Source: Rhodobacter sp. (lineage in GTDB: Bacteria > Pseudomonadota > Alphaproteobacteria > Rhodobacterales > Rhodobacteraceae). From it: a stretch of 42,917 nucleotides of DNA. A program made the position numbers and the translations under genes. The notes beneath the pieces are model-generated. The model ran no database searches. It saw only the letters and a program-made list of their open reading frames with translations, and was not told where the DNA came from. Positions 8,798 to 17,030 of the stretch are shown here, in pieces (the first letter of the stretch is position 1; each line of letters begins with the position of its first letter). The stretch is from NCBI GenBank assembly GCA_030065095.1, contig JASJDP010000041.1:1-42917 (forward strand). The letters run 5' to 3'.

Positions 8798-8832
8798 AAC
8801 CGCCCGGGCCGAAAGGCTGGGGCGGTTTTCTT
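8798..8832 (+). terminator. Intrinsic terminator after rpmD
   Basis: AACCGCCC (8798-8805) pairs perfectly with GGGCGGTT (8820-8827). The inner part can fold further as GCC-GAAA-GGC (8808-8817). The run TTTTCTT follows. A smaller dyad, GTCCCG/CGGGAC (8764-8769 and 8779-8784), lies just upstream. The structure ends the ribosomal transcription unit. Confidence 0.9.
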
Positions 8833-9179
8833 CTGCGCCGGCCGGTTTTCGATGCCTTCACGTGACTGACGGAACAGCCGAGACCCGAAAAATCGCAGTA
8901 TATCTTTGAACTGCCGCAGTCGACTTTCATCATCGGCACGAGCGCAAACCGGATGCCGCGTATCCTGCCACCAACCGGCCGCGCAACAGACGTTAGCTGT
9001 CGAATCAAGGATAATTATTGCGGCTGTCTTCGCTCGCAATTCCGAGTGCCTTGGAATGCGAATAGGAGGCGAACCGCCTAGCGAAGCCCAAGCAGCTTGA
9101 GCGATTCTCTCGTCTGTGGTACACGCCAAAATAGAACGAAATTTATTCTACACGTTCCCCTTGTCTGGCGAGGTATTTC
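8833..9179 (+). other. Intergenic region upstream of the tri-haem protein
   Basis: About 350 bases with lower GC content than the flanking genes and no convincing ORF. It must hold the promoter of the gene starting at 9180. Candidate elements such as GATAAT near 9010 and TATTCT at 9144-9149 lack a well-spaced -35 box, so no promoter is called. A GCGAGG ribosome binding site lies just before the 9180 start. Confidence 0.5.
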
Positions 9180-12100
9180 ATGAAGACCATTATCGCTGCC
9201 GTTCTGGCAATTCTCTTCGTTTTTTCCACTCCCGTTGCGGCGCAGGTCCCCATCGACCGAAATGCGGTTTTGGGCGAGCGCCCTCAGATCGCCATTGATC
9301 GCTCAGTGCTCGAAGGGCTCATCGGCCCCAGTATCGGTGATGTTCTGATACCGCGTCCCAAACCCCCCCGTTCCGTCCACGGTTACATCCGCGGCGTCGC
9401 ACCCACCCGAGTTTCGATAAACGGCGACGCCACGACCCAGGCAGTGCATGTTTATCTTCCCGATGTCGTCGTGTTTCTACGGGACACGACGACCCGCCGT
9501 GCGGTGGAAGACACTCGGACCGATCTGAATGGCGCATTCTACTTCCCGCCGGTGCGGCCGGGGCAATATCAGGTTTGCCAGTTCTTTGCGGGTTTCGTCG
9601 CCGGTTGCGGAAAGCCCTTCGACCTGACGGACAGGCACCTTCACCTGGAGCCGCTGGACATCCGCCCCAAGCGGGAGGCGGGTGTAATTTTCGGAGATCT
9701 TCGCCAGGCCGACGGCTACATTCCGCGCAATCTGATCGAAGTCGCCAATGTCAACTCCTTCGCGCGGATCACGGCCGAGTTGCCGCCCGCATCCAATCCG
9801 AAAAACGGCGATCCGACACTCGGCCAGGTCAAGGTCAACAACTATGGCCGGTACATGCTGGCGGGGCTTCCCATGAAGACCTACCTGCATGTCAAGGCGA
9901 CCGTAGAGAAGGAAGAGATGCTGCGCACGATCGATGTCGGCGCGCTGCAGCCCGGCCTGGCCCACCGTTTCGATATCCGGCTCGACAACCGCGAACCCGA
10001 GATCGACACCGCCATTGCGCGCAGCCTTGCCGACGGTACGCGGCTTAAGGCCGCCGCGCCGGGCGAGGTGGTCGAGCTTTCGCTGCTCGTCAAGGATCGC
10101 AACCGCGATACCGTTGCCGTTCGCTGGGTCGTGACGGCCGGCGGCGGTGAAGTGGCGGACCCGGAAGCGCTGAACACCAAATGGCAACTTGGTGCCGGTG
10201 TCGGCCCGCAATCGGTCCTTGCGGTCGCATATGACTCGCGAGGCGGCTACGACCAGACCCGCCTGACGATTTCCACGACCGAACAGGTCATCTTCGGAGG
10301 CCAGGTGCTGTCGAATTTCGGTGCGCCGATTTCGGATGCCATCGTCACCGTGAACGGGAAAAGCGCAAAGACAGGGCCGCAAGGCCACTTCCGCCTTCCG
10401 GTGCCCAATGCCGAACGCTTCGTTTTCGCGGCCGAGCGCAAGGGCTTTGGCGAGATCGGTCAGGTCTATGACGACGTCGTCCTCTCGGGACGCTGGCGGA
10501 TGGATCAGGCCACGACCGAGCGCCACGATCCCACCCAGGACATCGTTGTCAAGGATCGCCTGCACGCGGAGCGTTGCCAGGACACGGTCAAGCTGAACGC
10601 CGAGGACTTTCGCGAACTGGGCTTGCGCGGCATGCCCCACATTTCAGATCGCTTCGGCGCATTGCACCCCATCGTCGACACCGACTTTCACCGTCGGCTG
10701 AAGCTTGGCACCTTTTCGTTGGACGATGAGAAGGCCTCGCGAATTACCGGGCTGGAAACCGGTCGTTTCACCCCGGAAGTGGCCAAAGATCGGGTCAAGG
10801 GCATTCCGCCTGAAGTCGCCGAAGCGCTGCGTTTCATGCGCCGCGATGTCAAATGCGGCGAGGGGGCGAGCGTTCGCATTTCCGGCGGGTCGCTTACGCG
10901 CGAGGATGGTCGCGAGCTGATCGGAGATGTCGACGTTTCGATCACCACCGTCAACACGACGGCCCGCGATTCGATGCCCGGCGACTGGTCCGGCCAACTT
11001 GCCGGTGGCGCTGCCGGCTATATGGAGAGTTTCGGGGCTGCGACGGTCAACATTTCGGACACCGCAGGCAATAAGGTGAACCTGGCACCCGGGCAAACGG
11101 CCGAATTGACGATCCCGGTCCCGCCCCACAACCTCGCGATGGGCGCGCCGCCGGCCCAGATCCCGCTGCTTTACTATAGTCCCGCAGATGGCGTTTGGCG
11201 TCAGGACGGCACCGCCGATCTCGATCCGACCGGCACGCGGTATGTCGCCAAGGTCTCGCATTTCTCGGCGGTCAACACCGATCTGGTCAAACAAAATCAG
11301 GCGTGCATCCGCATGTATACGGCCGACATCACCGGTGCCTTCGACGTCGAAGTGATCGCACCTTTGGGGGCAGGCTCGGCTCCTGGCATCCGCCACCGCA
11401 CGGTCCCCAACACGCAGCCGTTGAACGCGCTTTACAACCTGCCGTCGAACACGTGGGTGACCATCGTCGTGAAGCAAGCCGGAGAGATCATCGGCACCTA
11501 TGCCCATCTCACCGTGCCGCAGACCGGCGACGATCCCAATAATCCCTCTGACAATGCCCCGGCCTATGACTACACCGACTGCACCGGCGGCGACCCCGAC
11601 GCGAACACACTTGTGCTCGGTGTCATTCAGGGGCCGCCGAACCCCGGAGTCGACGTGTTCCTGAAGGGCTTTTCGTATCCTGCCCTGGCGCTTGACGAGT
11701 CGTTCCCGGCCGGTGCGAGCGCCAATCTGCAGGTCGCGCTTGCGCAGGTGACGCAGGAATACCACGATACGATCGACCCCTGCGGCTGCCGTGATACGCT
11801 CGACCTTTTCAAGGACACCAACAACTTCTCCGCTGGCGCCATCGTTGCGAAATACGCCAACTCCGCCGATCTGGGCTTTGGCCGCAACATGAACTGCCGG
11901 GCGAACAACATCGTCGGCGGCGATGCCGATAACGTCTTTGAACCGCTTTTGGGCGAAACCGCGGATGTCGTGTGTTACGTCACCAACTATTCGGCGGTTG
12001 GCGTGGCCGACGGAAACCGGTTCGACGACGACGCCGACTATCAGGCGATCATCAACGAGGACCCGTCCTTCGCCACCGTCGCTATGGAATACAGCGCGGT

Positions 12101-13367
12101 CGAGGATGCCACCCAATGCCCCGTCCCGCAGCCCGGAGTAAATGCCTGCACGGCGGGGACGATCCCGACCATCGGGCCGAAGATCATGAAGTTCTTCACC
12201 TATGCGGGCGATGGCGCCGATGACGGCATAGACGACGTTGCGGCCCTTGGCGTCGCGGGCATCAGCGACGGCGACCTCGTGCTCACCGCCAATCTCGACG
12301 GCGTGGCCGAGCGGCCGATCCCGCAGCTTTGCATGGTCTGTCACGGCGGCCAGTTTCAGGACTTCGAAGACATCACCGTCGACGGCAATACGGTATCGGT
12401 TCCCAACTTTCAGGACCCGGTCGATCCGGCCAGCGCGGCGTTCGCCGATCTGGGCTCGCGGTATCTTCCCTTTGATGTCGAGAGTTTCACGATCGTCGAC
12501 GCGGCGGATCCGGCATTTTCCAAGGCCAATCAACAGGCCGCCTTCCGCGATCTGAATCAGATGATGGTGCGCGGTTCGGACCCCGGCCAACCGGCCATCG
12601 ACATGATCGATGCGGTCTATGCCGCCGACCCGAATGTCTTTGACGGGACTGCCCACGTACCGGGCTGGCGCAACGCCACGGGCGACCCGGGCCTTGCCGA
12701 AGACCCATCGGTCAGCCAGACCTATGTCGACGTTGTCGCGCAGGTTTGCCGGGGCTGTCACATCGCTCAGGTTGGAACCAATATCTCCTTCGACACGGCG
12801 GCAGGATTCATCGGCCGGTCCAACATCGATGACCTGGTCTGTGCCGCGCTGTCGATGCCGCATGCGCGGGTAACCTACGAAAAGTTCTGGCTTTCGCAAA
12901 ATCCGCACATGCCCGGGCTGCTCAACGCATTCGGCGCAACCCACATGGCCGCGGATTTCACGACATTCTGCGAGAACAAGCCAGAGGTTCTGCCGAGCGG
13001 ACCGCTTTCGTATTCGGATATCGCCTCGCTTTTCCAAGGCAGTGGTTGCCTGGGATGTCACGACCAGAGCGATCCGTACGGCGTCGTCATGAACCTGGAA
13101 GAAGGCGTTCCGGCAGGCCATTCGGGCTATGACGATCTGGTGGACGTGAATTCCACAATCGAGGTTGGCGAAAAGCGCGTCTCCATCGATCCGCCGGCGC
13201 CCGGCAGCTCGCAGGCAGACGAGAGCCGCCTTTACCGTTCGGTTGACACGGGCCAATGCGGCAACGGCGCGGGTCAGGCCACGTGCATGCCGTTGGGTGG
13301 TGCGTCGCTCTCGGCGCAGGAAATTCAGCAGATCGAAAACTGGATAAACGACGGCGCTGCGAATTGA
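9180..13367 (+). CDS. Large exported tri-haem cytochrome-like protein with beta-domain repeats
   Basis: The 1395-residue product starts with a Sec signal peptide (MKTIIAAVLAILFVFS, cleavage likely after VAA near residue 24). Residues about 57-140 and 369-440 look like carboxypeptidase-regulatory-type beta domains (GAFYFPPVRPGQYQV; GPQGHFRLPVP). Residues about 555-705 resemble the CILP/FAM171-type region, with LAPGQTAELTIPVP and PLLYYSPADGVWRQDGTA. The C-terminal third holds three haem c sites, CMVCH (1051-1055), CRGCH (1190-1194) and CLGCH (1290-1294), and ends LSAQEIQQIENWINDGAAN, as in planctomycete-type cytochrome c domains. It is therefore expected in the periplasm or on the cell surface. 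The gene stands alone between two hairpin structures. Its function is unknown; adhesion combined with electron transfer, or a redox-sensing surface protein, are guesses. Confidence 0.85.
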   Translation: MKTIIAAVLAILFVFSTPVAAQVPIDRNAVLGERPQIAIDRSVLEGLIGPSIGDVLIPRPKPPRSVHGYIRGVAPTRVSINGDATTQAVHVYLPDVVVFLRDTTTRRAVEDTRTDLNGAFYFPPVRPGQYQVCQFFAGFVAGCGKPFDLTDRHLHLEPLDIRPKREAGVIFGDLRQADGYIPRNLIEVANVNSFARITAELPPASNPKNGDPTLGQVKVNNYGRYMLAGLPMKTYLHVKATVEKEEMLRTIDVGALQPGLAHRFDIRLDNREPEIDTAIARSLADGTRLKAAAPGEVVELSLLVKDRNRDTVAVRWVVTAGGGEVADPEALNTKWQLGAGVGPQSVLAVAYDSRGGYDQTRLTISTTEQVIFGGQVLSNFGAPISDAIVTVNGKSAKTGPQGHFRLPVPNAERFVFAAERKGFGEIGQVYDDVVLSGRWRMDQATTERHDPTQDIVVKDRLHAERCQDTVKLNAEDFRELGLRGMPHISDRFGALHPIVDTDFHRRLKLGTFSLDDEKASRITGLETGRFTPEVAKDRVKGIPPEVAEALRFMRRDVKCGEGASVRISGGSLTREDGRELIGDVDVSITTVNTTARDSMPGDWSGQLAGGAAGYMESFGAATVNISDTAGNKVNLAPGQTAELTIPVPPHNLAMGAPPAQIPLLYYSPADGVWRQDGTADLDPTGTRYVAKVSHFSAVNTDLVKQNQACIRMYTADITGAFDVEVIAPLGAGSAPGIRHRTVPNTQPLNALYNLPSNTWVTIVVKQAGEIIGTYAHLTVPQTGDDPNNPSDNAPAYDYTDCTGGDPDANTLVLGVIQGPPNPGVDVFLKGFSYPALALDESFPAGASANLQVALAQVTQEYHDTIDPCGCRDTLDLFKDTNNFSAGAIVAKYANSADLGFGRNMNCRANNIVGGDADNVFEPLLGETADVVCYVTNYSAVGVADGNRFDDDADYQAIINEDPSFATVAMEYSAVEDATQCPVPQPGVNACTAGTIPTIGPKIMKFFTYAGDGADDGIDDVAALGVAGISDGDLVLTANLDGVAERPIPQLCMVCHGGQFQDFEDITVDGNTVSVPNFQDPVDPASAAFADLGSRYLPFDVESFTIVDAADPAFSKANQQAAFRDLNQMMVRGSDPGQPAIDMIDAVYAADPNVFDGTAHVPGWRNATGDPGLAEDPSVSQTYVDVVAQVCRGCHIAQVGTNISFDTAAGFIGRSNIDDLVCAALSMPHARVTYEKFWLSQNPHMPGLLNAFGATHMAADFTTFCENKPEVLPSGPLSYSDIASLFQGSGCLGCHDQSDPYGVVMNLEEGVPAGHSGYDDLVDVNSTIEVGEKRVSIDPPAPGSSQADESRLYRSVDTGQCGNGAGQATCMPLGGASLSAQEIQQIENWINDGAAN

Positions 13368-13399
13368 GTCAGCGTTCCCGCAAGCGCAACGTTCTGCGC

Positions 13400-13457
13400 G
13401 GCAGACGGAAACAAAAGACGTTGGCAGGTAGTCCCAACGATCTCGTCTCCGTCTGCC
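13400..13457 (+). repeat. Nested inverted repeat downstream of the tri-haem gene
   Basis: GGCAGACGGA (13400-13409) is the exact inverse of TCCGTCTGCC (13448-13457). Nested inside, CGTTGG (13419-13424) pairs with CCAACG (13434-13439). It lies 33 bases after the stop at 13367. No T-run follows, so it may protect the mRNA 3' end or help factor-dependent termination. The rest of the gap to 13658 shows nothing recognisable. Confidence 0.5.
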
Positions 13458-13658
13458 CGCGTTCGGCTCGACAAACTTGCGGCTGAGGTCGGATTTGATC
13501 GCCTTACGGGAGATTTGGTGGGTTCCGGGTATCTTGCCGAATGCCTGCTTCTGCAAGGATTGGTCGGCGGACCGCAAACGCAGCGAACCTTTGCTTTGCC
13601 GCCTCACCCGGGATCGCATCGCGACCGCAGCCGGGATCGCGCAACGTGCCAGAGCGCC

Positions 13659-14045
13659 CTAGCTGAGCCGTGCCTTGCCGGTGGACAGGCCGACATTCAG
13701 CGAGATATTGCCCTCGTTCACCAGCCATTTGCGCAGCGTGTAGCCACGTGCGCCGCTTTGGTGCATTGGGTCGCCTTCGGCGATCTCCTTGGCGTCCGCC
13801 AGGGTCTCGGCCCGATAGACAATAAGACCGCTACCTTGCATTGATTCGCCCTTGGCATCCGATAGCGGCCCGGCGAGCACCAGGATCCCGCGTTCTTCGA
13901 GGTCCCGCTGATATTCAAGATGCGCCGGAAGATTTTGCTTAACCTCTTGGGGTGAATTTTGCGGTGTAGATTCAACGACATAAAGTTCGAGCGCCAGAGC
14001 GCCACGGTCCTTGGCTGTCGCCTTGTAGTCATTCCAGGCAACCAT
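13659..14045 (-). CDS. YciI family protein
   Basis: The 128-residue product matches the YciI-like fold (ferredoxin-like alpha/beta barrel). It has the conserved histidine in PAHLEYQRDLEERG and the aspartate in the AEGDPMHQSG segment, which are the positions thought to be catalytic or metal-binding in the family. Length exceeds the usual 95-100 residues because of an N-terminal extension of about 25 residues. The ATG follows AAGGAGGCGATC, an excellent ribosome binding site. The gene diverges from the nitroreductase/TRAP/dioxygenase operon and shares its regulatory region. YciI-like proteins often accompany aromatic degradation genes as isomerases or dehalogenases, but a specific role here is not shown. 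Confidence 0.85.
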   Translation of the reverse strand: MVAWNDYKATAKDRGALALELYVVESTPQNSPQEVKQNLPAHLEYQRDLEERGILVLAGPLSDAKGESMQGSGLIVYRAETLADAKEIAEGDPMHQSGARGYTLRKWLVNEGNISLNVGLSTGKARLS

Positions 14046-14075
14046 GATCGCCTCCTTGGATTTTAAGGTACGTTA

Positions 14076-14120
14076 AAAATATCGATTTTATTTGACAAGT
14101 CAAAAAAACATGGGCAAAAT
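14076..14120. promoter_or_regulatory. Divergent promoters sharing a palindromic -35 region
   Basis: Rightward: TTGACA (14092-14097), 17 bases, CAAAAT (14115-14120). Leftward, read on the minus strand: TTGACT (14103-14098), 16 bases, TATTTT (14081-14076). Both -35 boxes lie within the palindrome TTTGAC-AA-GTCAAA (14091-14104), so one bound regulator could control YciI and the operon together. A second dyad, AAAAT-ATCG-ATTTT, overlaps the leftward -10. The block is distinctly AT-rich against its surroundings. Confidence 0.6.
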
Positions 14121-14157
14121 TAATGGGAAGGGACGTTGTTTGAGGGGGGCGTCATTG

Positions 14158-14232
14158 ATGCGGATGTCAAGAACACGCGTCAAGCTCGAGTCCGGGCGAG
14201 ACTTGGCGGTCACCCACGGACGGAGAATTTGA
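14158..14232 (+). CDS. Possible 24-residue leader peptide
   Basis: A short ORF starts with ATG at 14158 after a strong purine run GAGGGGGG (14142-14149) and encodes 24 mostly basic residues beginning MRMSRTRVKLES. Its TGA stop (14230-14232) overlaps the ATG of the nitroreductase gene at 14232 (TGATG), the classic layout for translational coupling. It lies entirely in the predicted 5' leader of the operon. It may be a regulatory leader peptide, or the spacing may be chance. Confidence 0.4.
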   Translation: MRMSRTRVKLESGRDLAVTHGRRI

Positions 14233-14894
14233 TGCCGGTCGCTCCCGAAACGACCGAAACGATGCGGCGGGATGCGCAGGCCGCCGTTCGCGCGCTGCGA
14301 GAGCGGGCCGGGACGCTGGATGACGATTCCATCGACTTGATCCTGCGCGATGCGCGCAGCCACTACGCTTGGCAGGATCGGCCGGTGCCGGTGGAACTGC
14401 TGCACACCATTTACGAGATCACCGCCGCCGGGCCGACCAGCATGAATTCCTGCCCTGCGCGGTTTGTCTTCGCTACCACGTCAGATGGCAAGGACCGCCT
14501 GGCCAAGTCTCTGAAAGCAAAGAATATCGACAAGATGCGCGCCGCGCCGGTCACCGTCATCGTGGCCTATGATCTCGACTTCTGGACCCATCTGCCGTTT
14601 CTTTTTCCGCACGAAGACCGCCGACCGATGTTTCAAGGCAAGACCGCGCATATCGAGGCGACGGCGTTTCGAAACAGCACGCTGCAAGGGGCCTATTTCA
14701 TGATCGCGGCCCGTGCGGTGGGATTGGATGTCGGTGCGATGTCGGGGTTTTCTAACGAGATTGTCGATGAAGAGTTCTTCGCCAACACGACATTGAAGTC
14801 AAACTTCCTGATCAATCTCGGCTATGCCGACGAAACCGCGCTTTTCCAGAAACTGCCCCGGTTTCCGTTCGACGATGTATGCTCGTTTGCGTGA
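14232..14894 (+). CDS. Nitroreductase family protein, RutE/malonic semialdehyde reductase-like
   Basis: FMN-dependent NAD(P)H oxidoreductase of the nitroreductase superfamily. The 220-residue product has the flavin-binding motif AAGPTSMNSCPARFVFATT, the dimer-interface region and the C-terminal GLDVGAMSGFSNEIVDEEFF followed by FLINLGYAD, which fits the RutE/HadB group. The ATG at 14232 (GGAG six bases upstream) is chosen over a TTG at 14136, which would add 32 residues outside the family fold. It is the first full-length gene of a probable operon with OsmC, a TRAP transporter and an intradiol dioxygenase. It may reduce a quinone, nitro group or aldehyde arising from the imported substrate; that role is inferred. 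Confidence 0.85.
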   Translation: MPVAPETTETMRRDAQAAVRALRERAGTLDDDSIDLILRDARSHYAWQDRPVPVELLHTIYEITAAGPTSMNSCPARFVFATTSDGKDRLAKSLKAKNIDKMRAAPVTVIVAYDLDFWTHLPFLFPHEDRRPMFQGKTAHIEATAFRNSTLQGAYFMIAARAVGLDVGAMSGFSNEIVDEEFFANTTLKSNFLINLGYADETALFQKLPRFPFDDVCSFA

Positions 14895-14901
14895 GGACCC
14901 G

Positions 14902-15357
14902 ATGGCGATCCGGCAAAAGACTGAAATGACGATCAAGCTGACCGGGCGCGGCACCAGCCATGCACGCAGCGAAACCGAGATCGATGGGCTGACCGTGGTG
15001 ATCGACGAGCCTGTGGCCCGCGGCGGAACCAACCAGGGGCCCTCGCCAACGGCCACCGCCTATTCGGCACTGATCGGCTGCACAAATGTGATCGGCAACA
15101 AGTGTGCCGAAAAGCTCGGCATCGATATCGGGCATCTGAGTTTTGAGATGGAGGTCGATTTCGACCGCCGTGGCGTACTGCTGATCGACGAGGTGAAAGT
15201 GCCCTTCAAGGCGATCCGTATGACCGTCGCGTCCGACGGGCCTGCAAGCCAGTCGGAATTGGATATGGTGGCAGCCGAGACCGAGAAATACTGCCCAATC
15301 TCAAAGCTTTATGAACAGGCGGGCACGGATCTGACGATAAACTGGCGCAAAGCGTAG
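14902..15357 (+). CDS. OsmC family protein
   Basis: The 151-residue product belongs to the OsmC/Ohr family of cysteine-based peroxide or hydroperoxide reductases. The two family cysteines are present, one in SALIGCTNVIGNKC on the central helix and one in KYCPISKLYEQAG near the C-terminus, so redox activity is plausible. The ATG at 14902 lies seven bases after the nitroreductase stop and follows TGAGGA. Within this operon it could remove peroxide formed when catechol- or hydroxyquinol-type compounds autoxidise. Confidence 0.88.
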   Translation: MAIRQKTEMTIKLTGRGTSHARSETEIDGLTVVIDEPVARGGTNQGPSPTATAYSALIGCTNVIGNKCAEKLGIDIGHLSFEMEVDFDRRGVLLIDEVKVPFKAIRMTVASDGPASQSELDMVAAETEKYCPISKLYEQAGTDLTINWRKA

Positions 15358-15382
15358 GCCGCGCCGCTTTAGGGAGGAAACC

Positions 15383-16465
15383 ATGATTTCAAAACTGACA
15401 CGGCGCACAGCCTTGACCATGGCCCTGGCCATCGCGGCGGCCCCCGCAATGGCGGCCGAGACCGTCAAGGCAGTGGTGATCGACGGGTATCCGGCGCGGG
15501 CTTTGTGGGTGAAGGAATTCTCGAACTTCTTCATCCCCGAAGTCGATAAACGTCTGGCGGAGACCGGCAATTACGTGATGGACTGGCAAGAAAGCTACGG
15601 CGGGTCGATCGTCAAGCCCAAGGGCGTGCTCGAGGGCATCGAGCTTGGCCTTGGCGACATCGGCATCGTCACCACGATCTTTCACAGTTCGAAATTACCG
15701 AGCCAGGCGATTTCGGCGGTGACGCCCTTCGTCGCTGCGGATGCCCGCGCGGTCGCGAAGGCGGTCGACGAGATCGCCAAGGAATTCCCGACCATGCAGA
15801 ACGAGTTCGCCGCTCAGAACCAGGTGTATCTGGCAACCGGCGTGGTGCTGGATACCTACCAGCTTTTTTCGAAGAACCCGATCAGCTCGCTGGCGGATGT
15901 CGAAGGTGGCAAGGTCGCGGGCGCCGGCATGAACCTGCGCTACCTCGAGGGCATCGAAGGTGCCGCGGGCGTACGCGGCGGGCTGACCGACTTCTACAAC
16001 ATGCTGCAGACCGGTCTGGTCGATCACGCGATGCTCTGGCCGGAAGCCGCCAAGACCTTCAAGATCGCCGAGGTTGCACCTTACATGCTGCGCGCTGATC
16101 TTGGAGCGGTAAACTCGAAAACCATCACCGTGAACAAGGCGTACTGGGACGGTTTGCCGGGAGAAGTTCAGGACGTGCTGCAAGAGGTCGCCGTTCTGTA
16201 TCGCGACCACGTGGCGGGCATCGCCATGGACCGCGCCGCCGCGAGCCGTGACGCCTATGTCGCCGCGGGTGGTACGATTGTCGAGATAGACCCGGCAGAG
16301 CGGGCCGCCTGGGCGGCCGCCATTCCGGATATCGCAGGCGAATGGGCGGCCAACCTCGATGCCAAGGGCGAGCCCGGCACCGACATGCTGAACGCCTATC
16401 TCGCCAAGCTGAAAGCGGCCGGTTTCGAAGGTGTTCGTGACTGGTCCGGCGCGATGACCAACTGA
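15383..16465 (+). CDS. TRAP transporter solute-binding protein (DctP family)
   Basis: Periplasmic ligand-binding subunit of a tripartite ATP-independent transporter, 360 residues. A signal peptide (MISKLTRRTALTMALAIAAA, cleavage near AMA) precedes the mature part. The DctP fold is indicated by GVLEGIELGLGDIGIV, the helix-strand LADVEGGKVAGAGMNLRYLEG with its likely ligand-binding arginine, and VNKAYWDGLPGEVQDVLQEVA. GGGAGG lies upstream of the ATG. The substrate cannot be read directly. Location immediately before a ring-cleaving dioxygenase suggests an aromatic or related carboxylate. Both membrane subunits follow at once. Confidence 0.92.
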   Translation: MISKLTRRTALTMALAIAAAPAMAAETVKAVVIDGYPARALWVKEFSNFFIPEVDKRLAETGNYVMDWQESYGGSIVKPKGVLEGIELGLGDIGIVTTIFHSSKLPSQAISAVTPFVAADARAVAKAVDEIAKEFPTMQNEFAAQNQVYLATGVVLDTYQLFSKNPISSLADVEGGKVAGAGMNLRYLEGIEGAAGVRGGLTDFYNMLQTGLVDHAMLWPEAAKTFKIAEVAPYMLRADLGAVNSKTITVNKAYWDGLPGEVQDVLQEVAVLYRDHVAGIAMDRAAASRDAYVAAGGTIVEIDPAERAAWAAAIPDIAGEWAANLDAKGEPGTDMLNAYLAKLKAAGFEGVRDWSGAMTN

Positions 16466-16487
16466 ACCGGCGGTGGCGGGCAGCGTC

Positions 16488-17030
16488 ATGAAGCGGGCGT
16501 TGGCCGCCTTGAACAAACTGACCGACGGCATTGCGATTGCCGCCAATGCCGTCGGTACCCTGGTGGTCTTGGCGCTGGTTGTTGTCGTCAACTACGACAT
16601 GGGCGCACGGAACCTGATCAACGCACCCTTCAACGGTGCGGTCGAAGTCGTTCAGTTCTCGATGGTGCTGATCGTCTTTCTGCAACTGCCCGACGTCGTA
16701 CGCGTCAACCGCCTGACCCGGTCCGATGGATTTCTGGTCGTCGTGGGGGCCCGCCACCCCGCGCTTGCGCGCTGGCTGCGCCGCGTCATCAATCTGATCT
16801 CGGCCGTCTTCATGACGCTTGTCGCAACCGCGATCTTCCCTGAGTTTCTGAAGATGTGGGAGAGCAACGATTTCTTTGGCGTCCCCGGTGTCTTCACCGC
16901 GCCCTGGTGGCCGGTGAAGCTGACGATCTTCGCCAGCGCTGTGCTGGCTGCCGCGATCTTCGCGCTGAAGGTTCTCGGCGCGTCGCCCGACGAGGCCACC
17001 CACACCCCTGCCCAGGAAGACGGCGTATGA
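16488..17030 (+). CDS. TRAP transporter small permease (DctQ family)
   Basis: The small membrane subunit couples the binding protein to the large permease. From the ATG at 16488 the product has 180 residues with four predicted transmembrane helices, the first being IAANAVGTLVVLALVVVV; the segment AVEVVQFSMVLIVFLQLPDVVR is family-typical. A GTG at 16473 is possible but has no clear ribosome binding site. Its stop overlaps the large permease start (ATGA at 17027-17030), so the two are translated together. Confidence 0.9.
   Translation: MKRALAALNKLTDGIAIAANAVGTLVVLALVVVVNYDMGARNLINAPFNGAVEVVQFSMVLIVFLQLPDVVRVNRLTRSDGFLVVVGARHPALARWLRRVINLISAVFMTLVATAIFPEFLKMWESNDFFGVPGVFTAPWWPVKLTIFASAVLAAAIFALKVLGASPDEATHTPAQEDGV

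Noticed and set aside
8990-9179. Promoter for the tri-haem gene (GATAAT near 9010, TATTCT at 9144, TTGAGC at 9097)
   Set aside because: None of the hexamers has a partner at 16-18 bases, so any call would be arbitrary.
10644-13619. Very long open frame (991 codons) on the minus strand opposite the tri-haem gene
   Set aside because: It is a codon-bias shadow: GC-rich coding DNA often keeps an antisense frame open. The plus-strand protein has a signal peptide and haem motifs, while the antisense product shows no domain.
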